Assembly (NCBI GenBank): GCA_963677085.2
Contig: CAXXFH010000004.1
Coordinates: 558,001 to 622,000 of the forward strand
Source: G963677085 sp963677085
GTDB lineage: Bacteria; Planctomycetota; Planctomycetia; Pirellulales; Thermoguttaceae
Length of the DNA: 64,000 bases
Direction of reading: 5' to 3'
The translations under genes and the position numbers were made by a program. The notes beneath the pieces are model-generated. The model was not told where the DNA came from. It did not search any database and worked only from the letters and a program-made list of their open reading frames with translations. Shown in pieces: positions 55,301-62,464 of the stretch. Position 1 is the first letter of the stretch, and every line of letters starts with the position of its first letter.

Positions 55301-55491
55301 TCCTGGTGATCGGAGGCTACAACTTGCCCTCGCTCCAGGCCGACGCCATCTACGAAGCGGCCCGCTGCTTCGAGGTCCTCGGAAAGAAACCCCAGGCAAA
55401 ACGCCAGTATCAGCAGGTGATTTCCAGATTCCCGAAGAGCGACAAGGTACCGTTGGCGAAACAACGGCTGGAAGCCTTGGAAAAAGAATAG
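52345..55491 (+). CDS. Large exported TPR-repeat protein
   Basis: 1048 residues. A signal peptide (MKRSLPSCVGFVLLVFLGCL, with possible lipid Cys20) is followed by more than twenty TPR-like helical pairs filling the rest, often with the xxKYPD/FPxS turn of the YbgF/BamD type (DDFLKKYPDNPLAAEAAMWR, EKFPDSNLTPDAQFLIGDF). Such proteins scaffold complexes in the periplasm. It is the first gene of the ExbB-ExbD operon and takes the place that YbgF-type proteins hold in Tol-Pal loci. The ATG at 52345 follows AGAGG; the open frame runs about 50 codons upstream but is not protein-like. Confidence 0.88.
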   Translation: MKRSLPSCVGFVLLVFLGCLASSAELLAQEKSAAATRQYNAAVGLQNSESYELAVKEWILFLNNHKADPRIDRAWFYMGVCYSQLNKLDDAEKAFKTVIDFFPKSTKLEDAYLNLGLTQYNEGHTGKAEKYDEAAATFAAMATKFPEGKHLADAIFYSGEALYNRDKRKEAAEKYQQIVEKHPESPFAAQALFALGVAQTELGQHDAAIASYDDFLKKYPDNPLAAEAAMWRGESLFGKKQYQEAAAAYAAAAAKPGFAMADYATVRQADTLALLKQFAESAALYASVPQKFPKSQYVGLSNLEAGKKYYAAGDLAKCQEYLNKVIAAGGDTAPEAAHWVARCLLKEKKPQEALAVVEKILPSAGQSAFAAALAMDQADAVFEIADRRPESIKLYAAVAEKYPDAPEAPQALYNAAYGAMNQNDYQAALKYGEQFLAKHANHELAVGVMHVMAESDLVLGKAAEAEKLYRQLLEKAPKDRDAEIWKVHLGTAVYLQNRYADAITMLGPVMPEIKAKNLLAEGWYRIGRSQVALKQYEPATKSLEAALRFEPKWKLADDAHLAAAYAYQQTGDYAKAKEHAQKVVSDFPNSKLLDVAHYRLGECARLTNDTKSAVAEYKTVLDKWPDSTLSKYALYGLGWAQIGEKDYQGAEATFSALIEKHPDDGLIPRAKYGRGIARQQLKNYAPAVEDIQASLAANPTGADKIRALHILGLCQKGLNQFDQAAATFSNLLKEKPDYKDADSVYYELGWAQKSQKKDADAVATFQTLVEKFPDSNLTPDAQFLIGDFQYDKKDFAKAAVAYHEAMTKAGKSKLGEEATYKLGLTYFLQDQFENAQKTFNYQQVTWPQGPLTADATFWEAESLFKQNKFAEALPIYEKVTKPSSKEITELMLLHAADSAGQIDQWQKALQLVERLLTEMPESKYLCQALYQKGWTQQNLNQLDEALKTYEQVIGKCDDESAARAQFMTGEILFQQKKHDEAIRAYFLVIGGYNLPSLQADAIYEAARCFEVLGKKPQAKRQYQQVISRFPKSDKVPLAKQRLEALEKE

Positions 55492-55498
55492 TTTTCCT

Positions 55499-55618
55499 GG
55501 TTCCCACGCTGCAGCGCGGGAACCCGCGGTCCTATGGGTATGAGTGAACGTTAGCACCTGCAAGGTCGCGACGCAAAGCGTCGCTGTCCGTGCGTTCCCG
55601 CACAAAACGTGGGAACGA
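55499..55618. repeat. GTTCCC-family repeats between TPR and ExbB genes
   Basis: A hairpin GGTTCCCACGCTGCAGCGCG...ACC at 55499-55524 is followed by the composite GACGCAAAGCGTC (55570-55582) and GCGTTCCCGCAC...GTGGGAACGAG (55593-55618). It lies inside the proposed operon. Confidence 0.7.
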
Positions 55619-55651
55619 GAAATCTGCGGCTCTGAACGAAGAGGTTTTCCG

Positions 55652-56665
55652 ATGAACAATCGAAACGGCATGACGGGCCGAACGACGCGCTTGTGGTACC
55701 TAGCGATTCTTGCCCTGTTTGTGGTGGGCGGTTGGACTGTCTGGCCGGCCATGGCCCAGACCAACGGTGGCCCGCCCGCGCCCGGTGAAGACACCAACGG
55801 CGTGGCCGAACAAGGCCCGCAACCGATGGAAATGGGCGAAGAAGGTGCCGCGAAAGGCGACGAAGGCGAAGCCGGCGCGGAAGCCAGCGACGAGGTGGAT
55901 GCTACCGGCATAGCTTCGCCCGACAGCCCCAAGAAGATCAACCTGCTGAAACTGCTGGTCCGTGGCGGGGGCCTGATGTGGCCGATTGCGTTGATGTCGT
56001 TTTTGGTGGTCACTTTTGGTGTCGAACGCTCCCTGGCCTTGCGTCGCCACAAGGTCTTGCCGCCCCAGTTGATCAACGGCCTCGGCAAGCTGGCCGCGCA
56101 AAAGGGTGGCCTCGATCCACGACAAGCCTACAAGTTGTGCCAACAGTATCCGTCGACGGCATCCACGGTAATCAAAACGATGTTGCTGAAGGTGGGCCGT
56201 CCGCATACGGAAGTCGAACATGCGGTGAGCGAGGCCAGCGAACGGGAAGCCGCTCGCTTGTACTCCAACGTCCGTTGGATTGGTCTGGCGGCCGGGATTA
56301 GTCCCTTGCTGGGTTTGTTGGGAACCGTCTGGGGAATGATCCAGGCGTTCTTCGCTACGGCCAACCTGCCGACCGGCGCCAACAAGGCCCAAATCTTGGC
56401 CGACGGCATTTACGTGGCGTTGGTCACCACCTTCGCCGGGCTGGCCGTGGCCATTCCGGCCGCCGTGTTGGCGCACTTGTTCGAGGGCCGCATTCAGTCG
56501 CTGTTCCGCGAACTCGACGAAGCCCTGCTCGGGCTGATGCCCCAGTTGGAGCGGTTCGAGGGTCGGCTCCGTGTGAGCCGCGAGCAAATGGACGAACCGG
56601 CCGCCGAGGCCGCCGCCGAAAAAACCGCCCCGGCGGCAGCACACCAGCCGGCTACGTCCTCGTAA
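55652..56665 (+). CDS. MotA/TolQ/ExbB proton channel family protein
   Basis: 337 residues. Unlike E. coli ExbB, it has a cleavable signal peptide (1-35, ending WPAMAQ) and an acidic disordered stretch (Glu/Gly/Ala, 45-90). Then come the three channel helices at about 108-126, 208-234 and 253-276. The conserved parts are GISPLLGLLGTVWGMIQAF and ALVTTFAGLAVAIPA, whose Thr lines the proton path. Planctomycete members commonly have this extended N-terminus. With ExbD it forms a proton-driven motor in the inner membrane. The start follows GAAGAGG. Confidence 0.93.
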   Translation: MNNRNGMTGRTTRLWYLAILALFVVGGWTVWPAMAQTNGGPPAPGEDTNGVAEQGPQPMEMGEEGAAKGDEGEAGAEASDEVDATGIASPDSPKKINLLKLLVRGGGLMWPIALMSFLVVTFGVERSLALRRHKVLPPQLINGLGKLAAQKGGLDPRQAYKLCQQYPSTASTVIKTMLLKVGRPHTEVEHAVSEASEREAARLYSNVRWIGLAAGISPLLGLLGTVWGMIQAFFATANLPTGANKAQILADGIYVALVTTFAGLAVAIPAAVLAHLFEGRIQSLFRELDEALLGLMPQLERFEGRLRVSREQMDEPAAEAAAEKTAPAAAHQPATSS

Positions 56666-56711
56666 ACGCTCTCCTTGTGAACGTCGTTTTGTTGGGTAGG
56701 AGTAAACGCTG

Positions 56712-57131
56712 ATGGCCGTAAAGATCAACAAAGGAACGGCGCTGGCCAACCTGAGCCTTACGCCGCTGATCGATATTGTCTTTCTGCTGCTGATCTTCTT
56801 CCTCGTCGCCACGCGGTTTGCCGAGGAGGAACGCGAGCTCGACGTGCTATTGCCCGACGCCAGCGAGGCCCAGCCGCTTACGAGCAAGCCCCGGGAGTTG
56901 TTCATCAATATCAACGAAAAGGGGCAATACTACGTGACCGGCAAGATCCTCACGATCGACGAGTTGCAGCCGATCCTCGAAGCCACTTGGGTTAACAACC
57001 CAGGCAGGGCGTCGGTCGTGATCCGCGCCGACCGGCGGTGCCGCTGGGAGTATGTCGTAGCCGCTATGAACGCCTGCAACAAAGCCAAGATTCGGGACTA
57101 TCGCGTTACCACCCGGGACACCGGGAGTTGA
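56712..57131 (+). CDS. ExbD/TolR family biopolymer transport protein
   Basis: 139 residues with one transmembrane helix near 17-35 (LSLTPLIDIVFLLLIFFLVA). Asp21 is the conserved proton-carrying Asp of ExbD/TolR. The C-terminal periplasmic domain (ELFININEKGQYYVTGKILT to the end) has the ExbD fold. It begins 46 bp after ExbB and ends 19 bp before the giant partner gene, with ribosome binding site GTAGGAG. It works with the channel protein to convert proton flow into mechanical force. Confidence 0.95.
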   Translation: MAVKINKGTALANLSLTPLIDIVFLLLIFFLVATRFAEEERELDVLLPDASEAQPLTSKPRELFININEKGQYYVTGKILTIDELQPILEATWVNNPGRASVVIRADRRCRWEYVVAAMNACNKAKIRDYRVTTRDTGS

Positions 57132-57150
57132 CCGCAAAGGACGCGCAATC

Positions 57151-60100
57151 ATGGCCGCAACCCCACAACGCATCCGTAAGATCGAGACCAACAAGATCAT
57201 CGATTTCGATGACCAGCTTTGGCCGATCAATGTGGCGATCTTGATTTTCGCCGGCTTCGTGGCGGGGATCGTGATTGCCATGAGCGATTTTCACGATCCG
57301 CGGCTGTTGTACAACGGTTGGGCCCGCCTGATCAGCGTGGGGCTCTTGGTGGGATTGCTCTTCTGGGCCGTGCTGCTATTGCAGGGGCGCATGCTCCGCC
57401 GTGTGCAGTTCTGTATCCTTATCAGTCTGTTGGTCCATCTCTGGCTGGCGATGTATCTGCACCAGAAGTACCTGGCGATGATGGCCATGCAGGAAAACGA
57501 GGCGGCGCAGCAGGTCACCGAGGTCTACAAGCAGATTACCATTCCCGACTACGACTACCACCAGCACGACCAACCCGAGGTCAAGCAACACTTCGAGAAG
57601 CCGATCGAAACGCAGGTTCCCAAGCCGGCCGATACCGACGCGGTCGAGCACGAGGCCGAGGAGCCCGAAGTGCCCACGGCTCCCGAGCCGGTCGAAGAAC
57701 CCGAGCTACCGCAGCGTCAGCAGCCCAATCCGGCGATGCTTGAACGGGCCGATCTTTCGGCGCCGCGTCGGGCCGATCAGGCGGCCGGGGCTCAAGTGAG
57801 TCGGCAGGAGTGGCGGCATCGCCCCCAGCCCAACGAGCCCATTCCCCAGTCGGAAATTCAAACTCCCCAGCGCCAAGTGGCGGCGATGCCCAAAAGCACC
57901 CTAGCCCTACACGAGCAGACGGAAACACAGGTTCGTGTGCAACAGCGTGAGGCGTTCGAGGAACTATCGAGTACCGAGCAGCAGATTCAAGTGGCTATGG
58001 CACGTCGGGCGACCCAATCAGAGCGCCAACCAGATCGCCCTTCAACGCCGACGCCCAGTCGCCAGATCGTCCGTCCGGCCGAGATGCCAAGCACCGAAGC
58101 TGCTACGCCGGAACCGGTGAAAGTGGCGCGGCGTCGTCCCGAACGGGTAGAACCGAAGCCGGCCGACCGCATGATGGCCCGGCGTCAGACCGAGGCTCCC
58201 GAGGTGGTGCGCCAAGTAGCCGAGCCCACGCCCCAGCCCACACCCGACCGTCAGGTAACCCCGATCACGGCGCCGCAGCGTCAGCGCGACAGGGTGCCGC
58301 AACTGGCCGAAGCCCCGCGTCCGGCGCCTACGAAACGGAGTACGGCCGTGAAGATGCCGCTGCCGGAAGCCAACCCGCAGTCGGACGCCCTGGTGGCCGA
58401 CACGGTAACCGCGCAGGCTCCCAGCAGCGCGTCGCAGATTCGGGCACCGCGCCGCACAACGGCGGCTGCCACCCGGGCTCCCACCTCGGTTGCCCAGAAG
58501 GCGACCGACGCCCCGCAGCAATCCGTGGCGACGGCCGTGGCCGAGAACACCTCGCGGCGAGCATCCACCGCGACACCAATGACCGTGCAGCGCAACGTGG
58601 ACCGCCCCGCGCATATTGCTCGTCCGCAGAACGCACCACAAATTGCCGCCGCGCAGATTCGTCCCGAGGCGGTTACCGCGCAGTCGATGCCGTCCGATCA
58701 GCCCAATCTGCCGACGATCCAGCCGAGCACGGCGGCCACCGCCCGAGCAACGAGCCGTTCGCCGGAGGTTCCTCAGAATCAGCCGCCAGGACGCGCGCTT
58801 CCGGCGTTAACCCGCGAGGCCCAACTTCCCACGGCCATCGCACAGCGTCGTGACGCCAGCGCCACGCAAGAACCCGCCGGGGCCGAGGCCACGCCCTCGC
58901 GGCCGAGTTCGTTAGTCAAACAATCTCGCGGTGCGAAACTTCCGTCGACGGTTGTAGCCAGCGAGGCCGAACCGGTCTCGGTTCCCACGGCTACCGGCGG
59001 CACACTGCCCAGCCAGCTTGCCCAGGTAGGGCCGAGCGCGGCCGTACGGCAAACGGCTACCCAGCCGACGCAAGGAAACACCGAAGCGATTGCCGGAGCG
59101 GCCGAGTTTGCGGTGGGAACGACGCAAGTGGTTGCCCGAGCGGGCCAACCCCGTTTGACCGGCGCCAGCCAGCCTACCGTAACGGCCAACGCCCGTGTTC
59201 CACGGATTGCGCGAGCCACGGCCCCGGCCACCTCGGCAGCCGCCTCGGGGGTAGTCGAAGCCGTGCCCGACGCCACGGGTGCGGTGGCTTCGAATCGCCA
59301 AGGTCCGGTCACGCCTTCGTTTAACACCCAGGCATCGGCCGTACGTCGTGGCGGTACCGTACGCCCGGCGGCCGCCGAAGCAACGCCTGGCGCGGGCCCC
59401 AGTGGATCGAGCGGCACTCCGGCTCCCGTGCAAGTTGCCCAACGAGTTCGCGTGACGCGGCAAGAGTCGTTGGCCTCGTCGAGTGTGACCGGCGGGGGCA
59501 CGCCACGTCCCAGCCGTACGCCGGGCGGAGCCGTTTCGCCGGCGGCAACTGCAGAAGCGGCTACCGTGGCCAGCGAGGCACCGCAGGGTGGACGAACCTC
59601 GCAAGCGATTCCCATGATGGCTGAAGTCAACGGCCCACGGCGCCAAGTTTCCGGTTTGCCTGGCGACATGCAAGCGGCGCCGATGGCCGGGGCCGCGGCT
59701 TCGCTTTCGCGCGAAGGTACTCCCGTGGTCGAGGCTATCGCACGCCGTGCGGCACCGGCAACCGCCGATCCAGGCCAAGCCGCCTCGGGCATAGCGCAAG
59801 ATGTAACCCTGCAACGGTCGCCGGTGGGGACCAACGTGCCGGCGGCGGCCGTACCGGTCGAACGTTTGGCCGATACGGGGCCCGCAGGCGTGGCCATTTC
59901 GCAGGGTGCGGTGACCAGTACCTTGCCCGAGGCCTCCCGGGCAACTGTGCGACGGTCTGCGGCGAACGTGAGCGTTAGCCAACTGGCCACCAGCGGCTCG
60001 GCCGAAAGTTCGCTGGGGGCAGCTAACGTGGTGGCCATGGCGGGCCAGGTCCGCTCGACCGCCCAAAGTTTGCCCAATCCCACGGCTAGCGCTGCCACGC

Positions 60101-62181
60101 GAGAAATCGGTCGTCAAGCTTCGGCCGGACCGGCCATTGCCATGCAGGGTCCCCTCGATGCGGAACCCACGGCCGAATCGGAAGCCGGGGGGCCCACGAC
60201 CGAGCCGGGTAGCGTGTTGCCGCCCTCGACGGCCATGGCCTCAAATGCTGCCGCCACCGAAGGTCGCACCGGCATAGCCGACGATCAACCCATTCAAGTC
60301 GAAGAAATCCCCGAAGGGGCCGCCGGTGGTGGAACCGTGGCCATGGCCGAAGCTCGGAAGTTCAACCGCGACGAAACCACGTTGGCCGCCGCGCCCGCCG
60401 GTGCCCTGGCTGCACCGCGACGCCGGCTGGGTACGCTCAGTACGCCGGGCGTGGGCACAGCCGCGCCGGAAGTGGCCGAAGCGGGCCCGGTGCCCAGTGG
60501 TGCGGAAGCCGCGCCGGAGGTGGCTTTCCAAGCGGGGCTCACCGGTCCACAACGTGAATACGCCGGACTGCCCGGCGAGTTGATCGACCGAACGGCGATT
60601 GACGCCGCCCACCAAGCGGGACCGTCGGCCACCACACTCGGCACGGCCATCGGGCAGCGTCGGCTGCCGCAGGGCGACCAGTCCGGACCGTCTATCGCTG
60701 CCGAGGTGGGGAGCGGACCGTTGCGCAAGACAAGCTCGCCCGGGCTGCCTCGTGGTCTGGCTGCCGAAGTGGATGAGCAACCCGTGGCCGTGGCCTCTGC
60801 CGCCGAAGCCGGCGATGCCCTGGTCATGGCTGAAGGCGTTGGCCTGGGCGACCCGGCTCGTCAAGCAGGCGGACTACCGGTGCAAATCGCGGCTGCCGTG
60901 GGCCCCGGGGGCCTCAGCACGAATCCTTCGCCGGAGATCGGCATTCCCAGTCGTCGAGCAAGGCCTGAAAGCGAGATCGTGCATACCATTGCCCGACGGT
61001 TCGTGGTCGAGCGTAGCGGAGGTCGATTGGCCATAGACGGCCGTGTGAACGAACCCACCGACGCCTATCGTCATCGCGATCGGGGACGTCGGGCCCAAAT
61101 CATGCAGGGCGAAGGTGGGCCTACGGCCAGCACCGAACGGGCTGTGGAAATGGGGCTCGACTTCTTCGCCCGGCATCAGTTTCCCGATGGCCATTGGAGC
61201 TTGGACAAACTGCCGCCGGGACTTGAGTATGAAGACCCTGAACTGGGACAGTATAAGTCGGATACGGCCGCCACCGGCTTGGCACTGTTGACCTACCTTG
61301 GCGCCGGCTACACGCACTTAGACGACAAGCACCGCGCGGTGGTCAATCGGGGGATCGACTGGCTGATTCGCCATCAGCAAGAAGACGGCGACCTGTTTAC
61401 CCCCAACGGCGGCAGCCGCTACGCTTGGCTCTACAGCCATGCCATTGCCTCGATTGCCTTGTGTGAGGCCTACGGGATGACGCAAGACCCCGAGTTGCGC
61501 GAGCCGGCCGCAAGGGCCATCGACTTCATCATCAAGGCACAGCACGCCACCAAGGGTGGTTGGCGCTATGAACCGCGGCGGGAAACCGACACGTCGGTTA
61601 GCGGATGGATGTTAATGGCGTTGAAAAGTGCGCAAATGGCCGGCCTGGAAGTACCCCAAGAGGTATTCGCCAAAGTCGGTCACTGGCTGGATTTGGCCAA
61701 GTCGACAAAAGAGCAAGGTCGCTATGCCTACAACCCGTACGCGGCCAACACGCTCGAACAGCGTGAGGGCCGTCAGCCCAGCTTGGCGATGACCTCGGAA
61801 GCCATGCTCATGCGGATGTACTTGGGCAAGCGCAATAATGCTTCGGAATTGGTGTTGGGTGCCAATTACCTGATGGAAAACCTGCCCGACGTCGGCACCA
61901 GAAGCCGTCCCACGCGCGACACCTACTACTGGTATTACGCTACGCAGGCCATGTTCCAGATGCGCGGCGATTACTGGACCGCTTGGAACGACCGCTTACG
62001 CCCCCTGGCCGAAAGCAGCCAGGACCAGTTTGGCCCGGCGGCCGGCAGTTGGCACCCGAAGAAGCCGGTGCCCGACCGCTGGGGGCACGCCGGCGGCCGC
62101 CTCTACGTAACGGCCATGCATTTGCTGATGCTGGAGGTCTACTACCGCCACCTGCCGCTGTTCCAGGAATTGGATCAGTAA
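57151..62181 (+). CDS. Giant TonB-like protein with disordered linker and C-terminal alpha/alpha toroid
   Basis: 1676 residues. Three transmembrane helices (about 27-44, 60-78, 86-104); the third, ILISLLVHLWLAMYL, has Ser92-x3-His96, the TonB Ser-His signature. A TonB/TolA-like acidic Pro/Glu region follows (EEPEVPTAPEPVEEPELPQR), then about 1150 residues rich in Ala, Thr, Arg, Gln, Pro and Gly, almost free of Cys and aromatics, with loose GLPG(D/E) repeats. Residues 1325-1676 form a squalene-cyclase-like toroid (GLDFFARHQFPDGHWSLDK, WLIRHQQEDGDLF, QHATKGGWRYEP). It lacks the DxDD motif, so a binding rather than a cyclase role is likely. Probably force-transmitting partner of ExbBD. Confidence 0.85.
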   Translation: MAATPQRIRKIETNKIIDFDDQLWPINVAILIFAGFVAGIVIAMSDFHDPRLLYNGWARLISVGLLVGLLFWAVLLLQGRMLRRVQFCILISLLVHLWLAMYLHQKYLAMMAMQENEAAQQVTEVYKQITIPDYDYHQHDQPEVKQHFEKPIETQVPKPADTDAVEHEAEEPEVPTAPEPVEEPELPQRQQPNPAMLERADLSAPRRADQAAGAQVSRQEWRHRPQPNEPIPQSEIQTPQRQVAAMPKSTLALHEQTETQVRVQQREAFEELSSTEQQIQVAMARRATQSERQPDRPSTPTPSRQIVRPAEMPSTEAATPEPVKVARRRPERVEPKPADRMMARRQTEAPEVVRQVAEPTPQPTPDRQVTPITAPQRQRDRVPQLAEAPRPAPTKRSTAVKMPLPEANPQSDALVADTVTAQAPSSASQIRAPRRTTAAATRAPTSVAQKATDAPQQSVATAVAENTSRRASTATPMTVQRNVDRPAHIARPQNAPQIAAAQIRPEAVTAQSMPSDQPNLPTIQPSTAATARATSRSPEVPQNQPPGRALPALTREAQLPTAIAQRRDASATQEPAGAEATPSRPSSLVKQSRGAKLPSTVVASEAEPVSVPTATGGTLPSQLAQVGPSAAVRQTATQPTQGNTEAIAGAAEFAVGTTQVVARAGQPRLTGASQPTVTANARVPRIARATAPATSAAASGVVEAVPDATGAVASNRQGPVTPSFNTQASAVRRGGTVRPAAAEATPGAGPSGSSGTPAPVQVAQRVRVTRQESLASSSVTGGGTPRPSRTPGGAVSPAATAEAATVASEAPQGGRTSQAIPMMAEVNGPRRQVSGLPGDMQAAPMAGAAASLSREGTPVVEAIARRAAPATADPGQAASGIAQDVTLQRSPVGTNVPAAAVPVERLADTGPAGVAISQGAVTSTLPEASRATVRRSAANVSVSQLATSGSAESSLGAANVVAMAGQVRSTAQSLPNPTASAATREIGRQASAGPAIAMQGPLDAEPTAESEAGGPTTEPGSVLPPSTAMASNAAATEGRTGIADDQPIQVEEIPEGAAGGGTVAMAEARKFNRDETTLAAAPAGALAAPRRRLGTLSTPGVGTAAPEVAEAGPVPSGAEAAPEVAFQAGLTGPQREYAGLPGELIDRTAIDAAHQAGPSATTLGTAIGQRRLPQGDQSGPSIAAEVGSGPLRKTSSPGLPRGLAAEVDEQPVAVASAAEAGDALVMAEGVGLGDPARQAGGLPVQIAAAVGPGGLSTNPSPEIGIPSRRARPESEIVHTIARRFVVERSGGRLAIDGRVNEPTDAYRHRDRGRRAQIMQGEGGPTASTERAVEMGLDFFARHQFPDGHWSLDKLPPGLEYEDPELGQYKSDTAATGLALLTYLGAGYTHLDDKHRAVVNRGIDWLIRHQQEDGDLFTPNGGSRYAWLYSHAIASIALCEAYGMTQDPELREPAARAIDFIIKAQHATKGGWRYEPRRETDTSVSGWMLMALKSAQMAGLEVPQEVFAKVGHWLDLAKSTKEQGRYAYNPYAANTLEQREGRQPSLAMTSEAMLMRMYLGKRNNASELVLGANYLMENLPDVGTRSRPTRDTYYWYYATQAMFQMRGDYWTAWNDRLRPLAESSQDQFGPAAGSWHPKKPVPDRWGHAGGRLYVTAMHLLMLEVYYRHLPLFQELDQ

Positions 62182-62464
62182 TTCGGGTGCCATGAGCAGC
62201 TTGTCTGCCACGTGCATTGAGCAGCGGCGGACAAGCCGCCACTCTGGGGCACTCGACTTTGGCGTTAACGGCAAGCACCCCTCCTTTGTATATGGCGGCG
62301 AAGGCGACCACCGCTTCCGTCGGCAATGGGGTTGTCGGCAATCGCCGCGAGGCAGTATAAGGTTGCTCGCGCGTTTTGTTCGGTTCATGCAGTGCTAGCT
62401 GCACTGTGTTTGTGTGGGCCCCAGTAGCCGAGGCCGGGCGGTAAGTCCTACCTCGTGAAGTATC
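62182..62464. other. Spacer after the giant gene
   Basis: 283 bp. At 62187-62256 a GGGTGCCATGAGCAGCTTGT...GGGGCAC segment is a mixed relative of the GGGTGCCA repeats. A CAGTGC-TAGCT-GCACTG hairpin followed by a GT-rich run (62390-62417) could be a weak terminator. Confidence 0.5.

Noticed and set aside
58779..60117. Two antisense open frames of 439 and 401 codons inside the giant gene
   Set aside because: They mirror the high-GC, low-complexity sense frame; they have no domains, and the sense frame has membrane helices and a recognisable C-terminal domain.
57151..62181. Calling the giant protein a squalene-hopene cyclase
   Set aside because: Only one toroid domain of about 350 residues is present and the catalytic DxDD motif is not seen; real cyclases have two domains.
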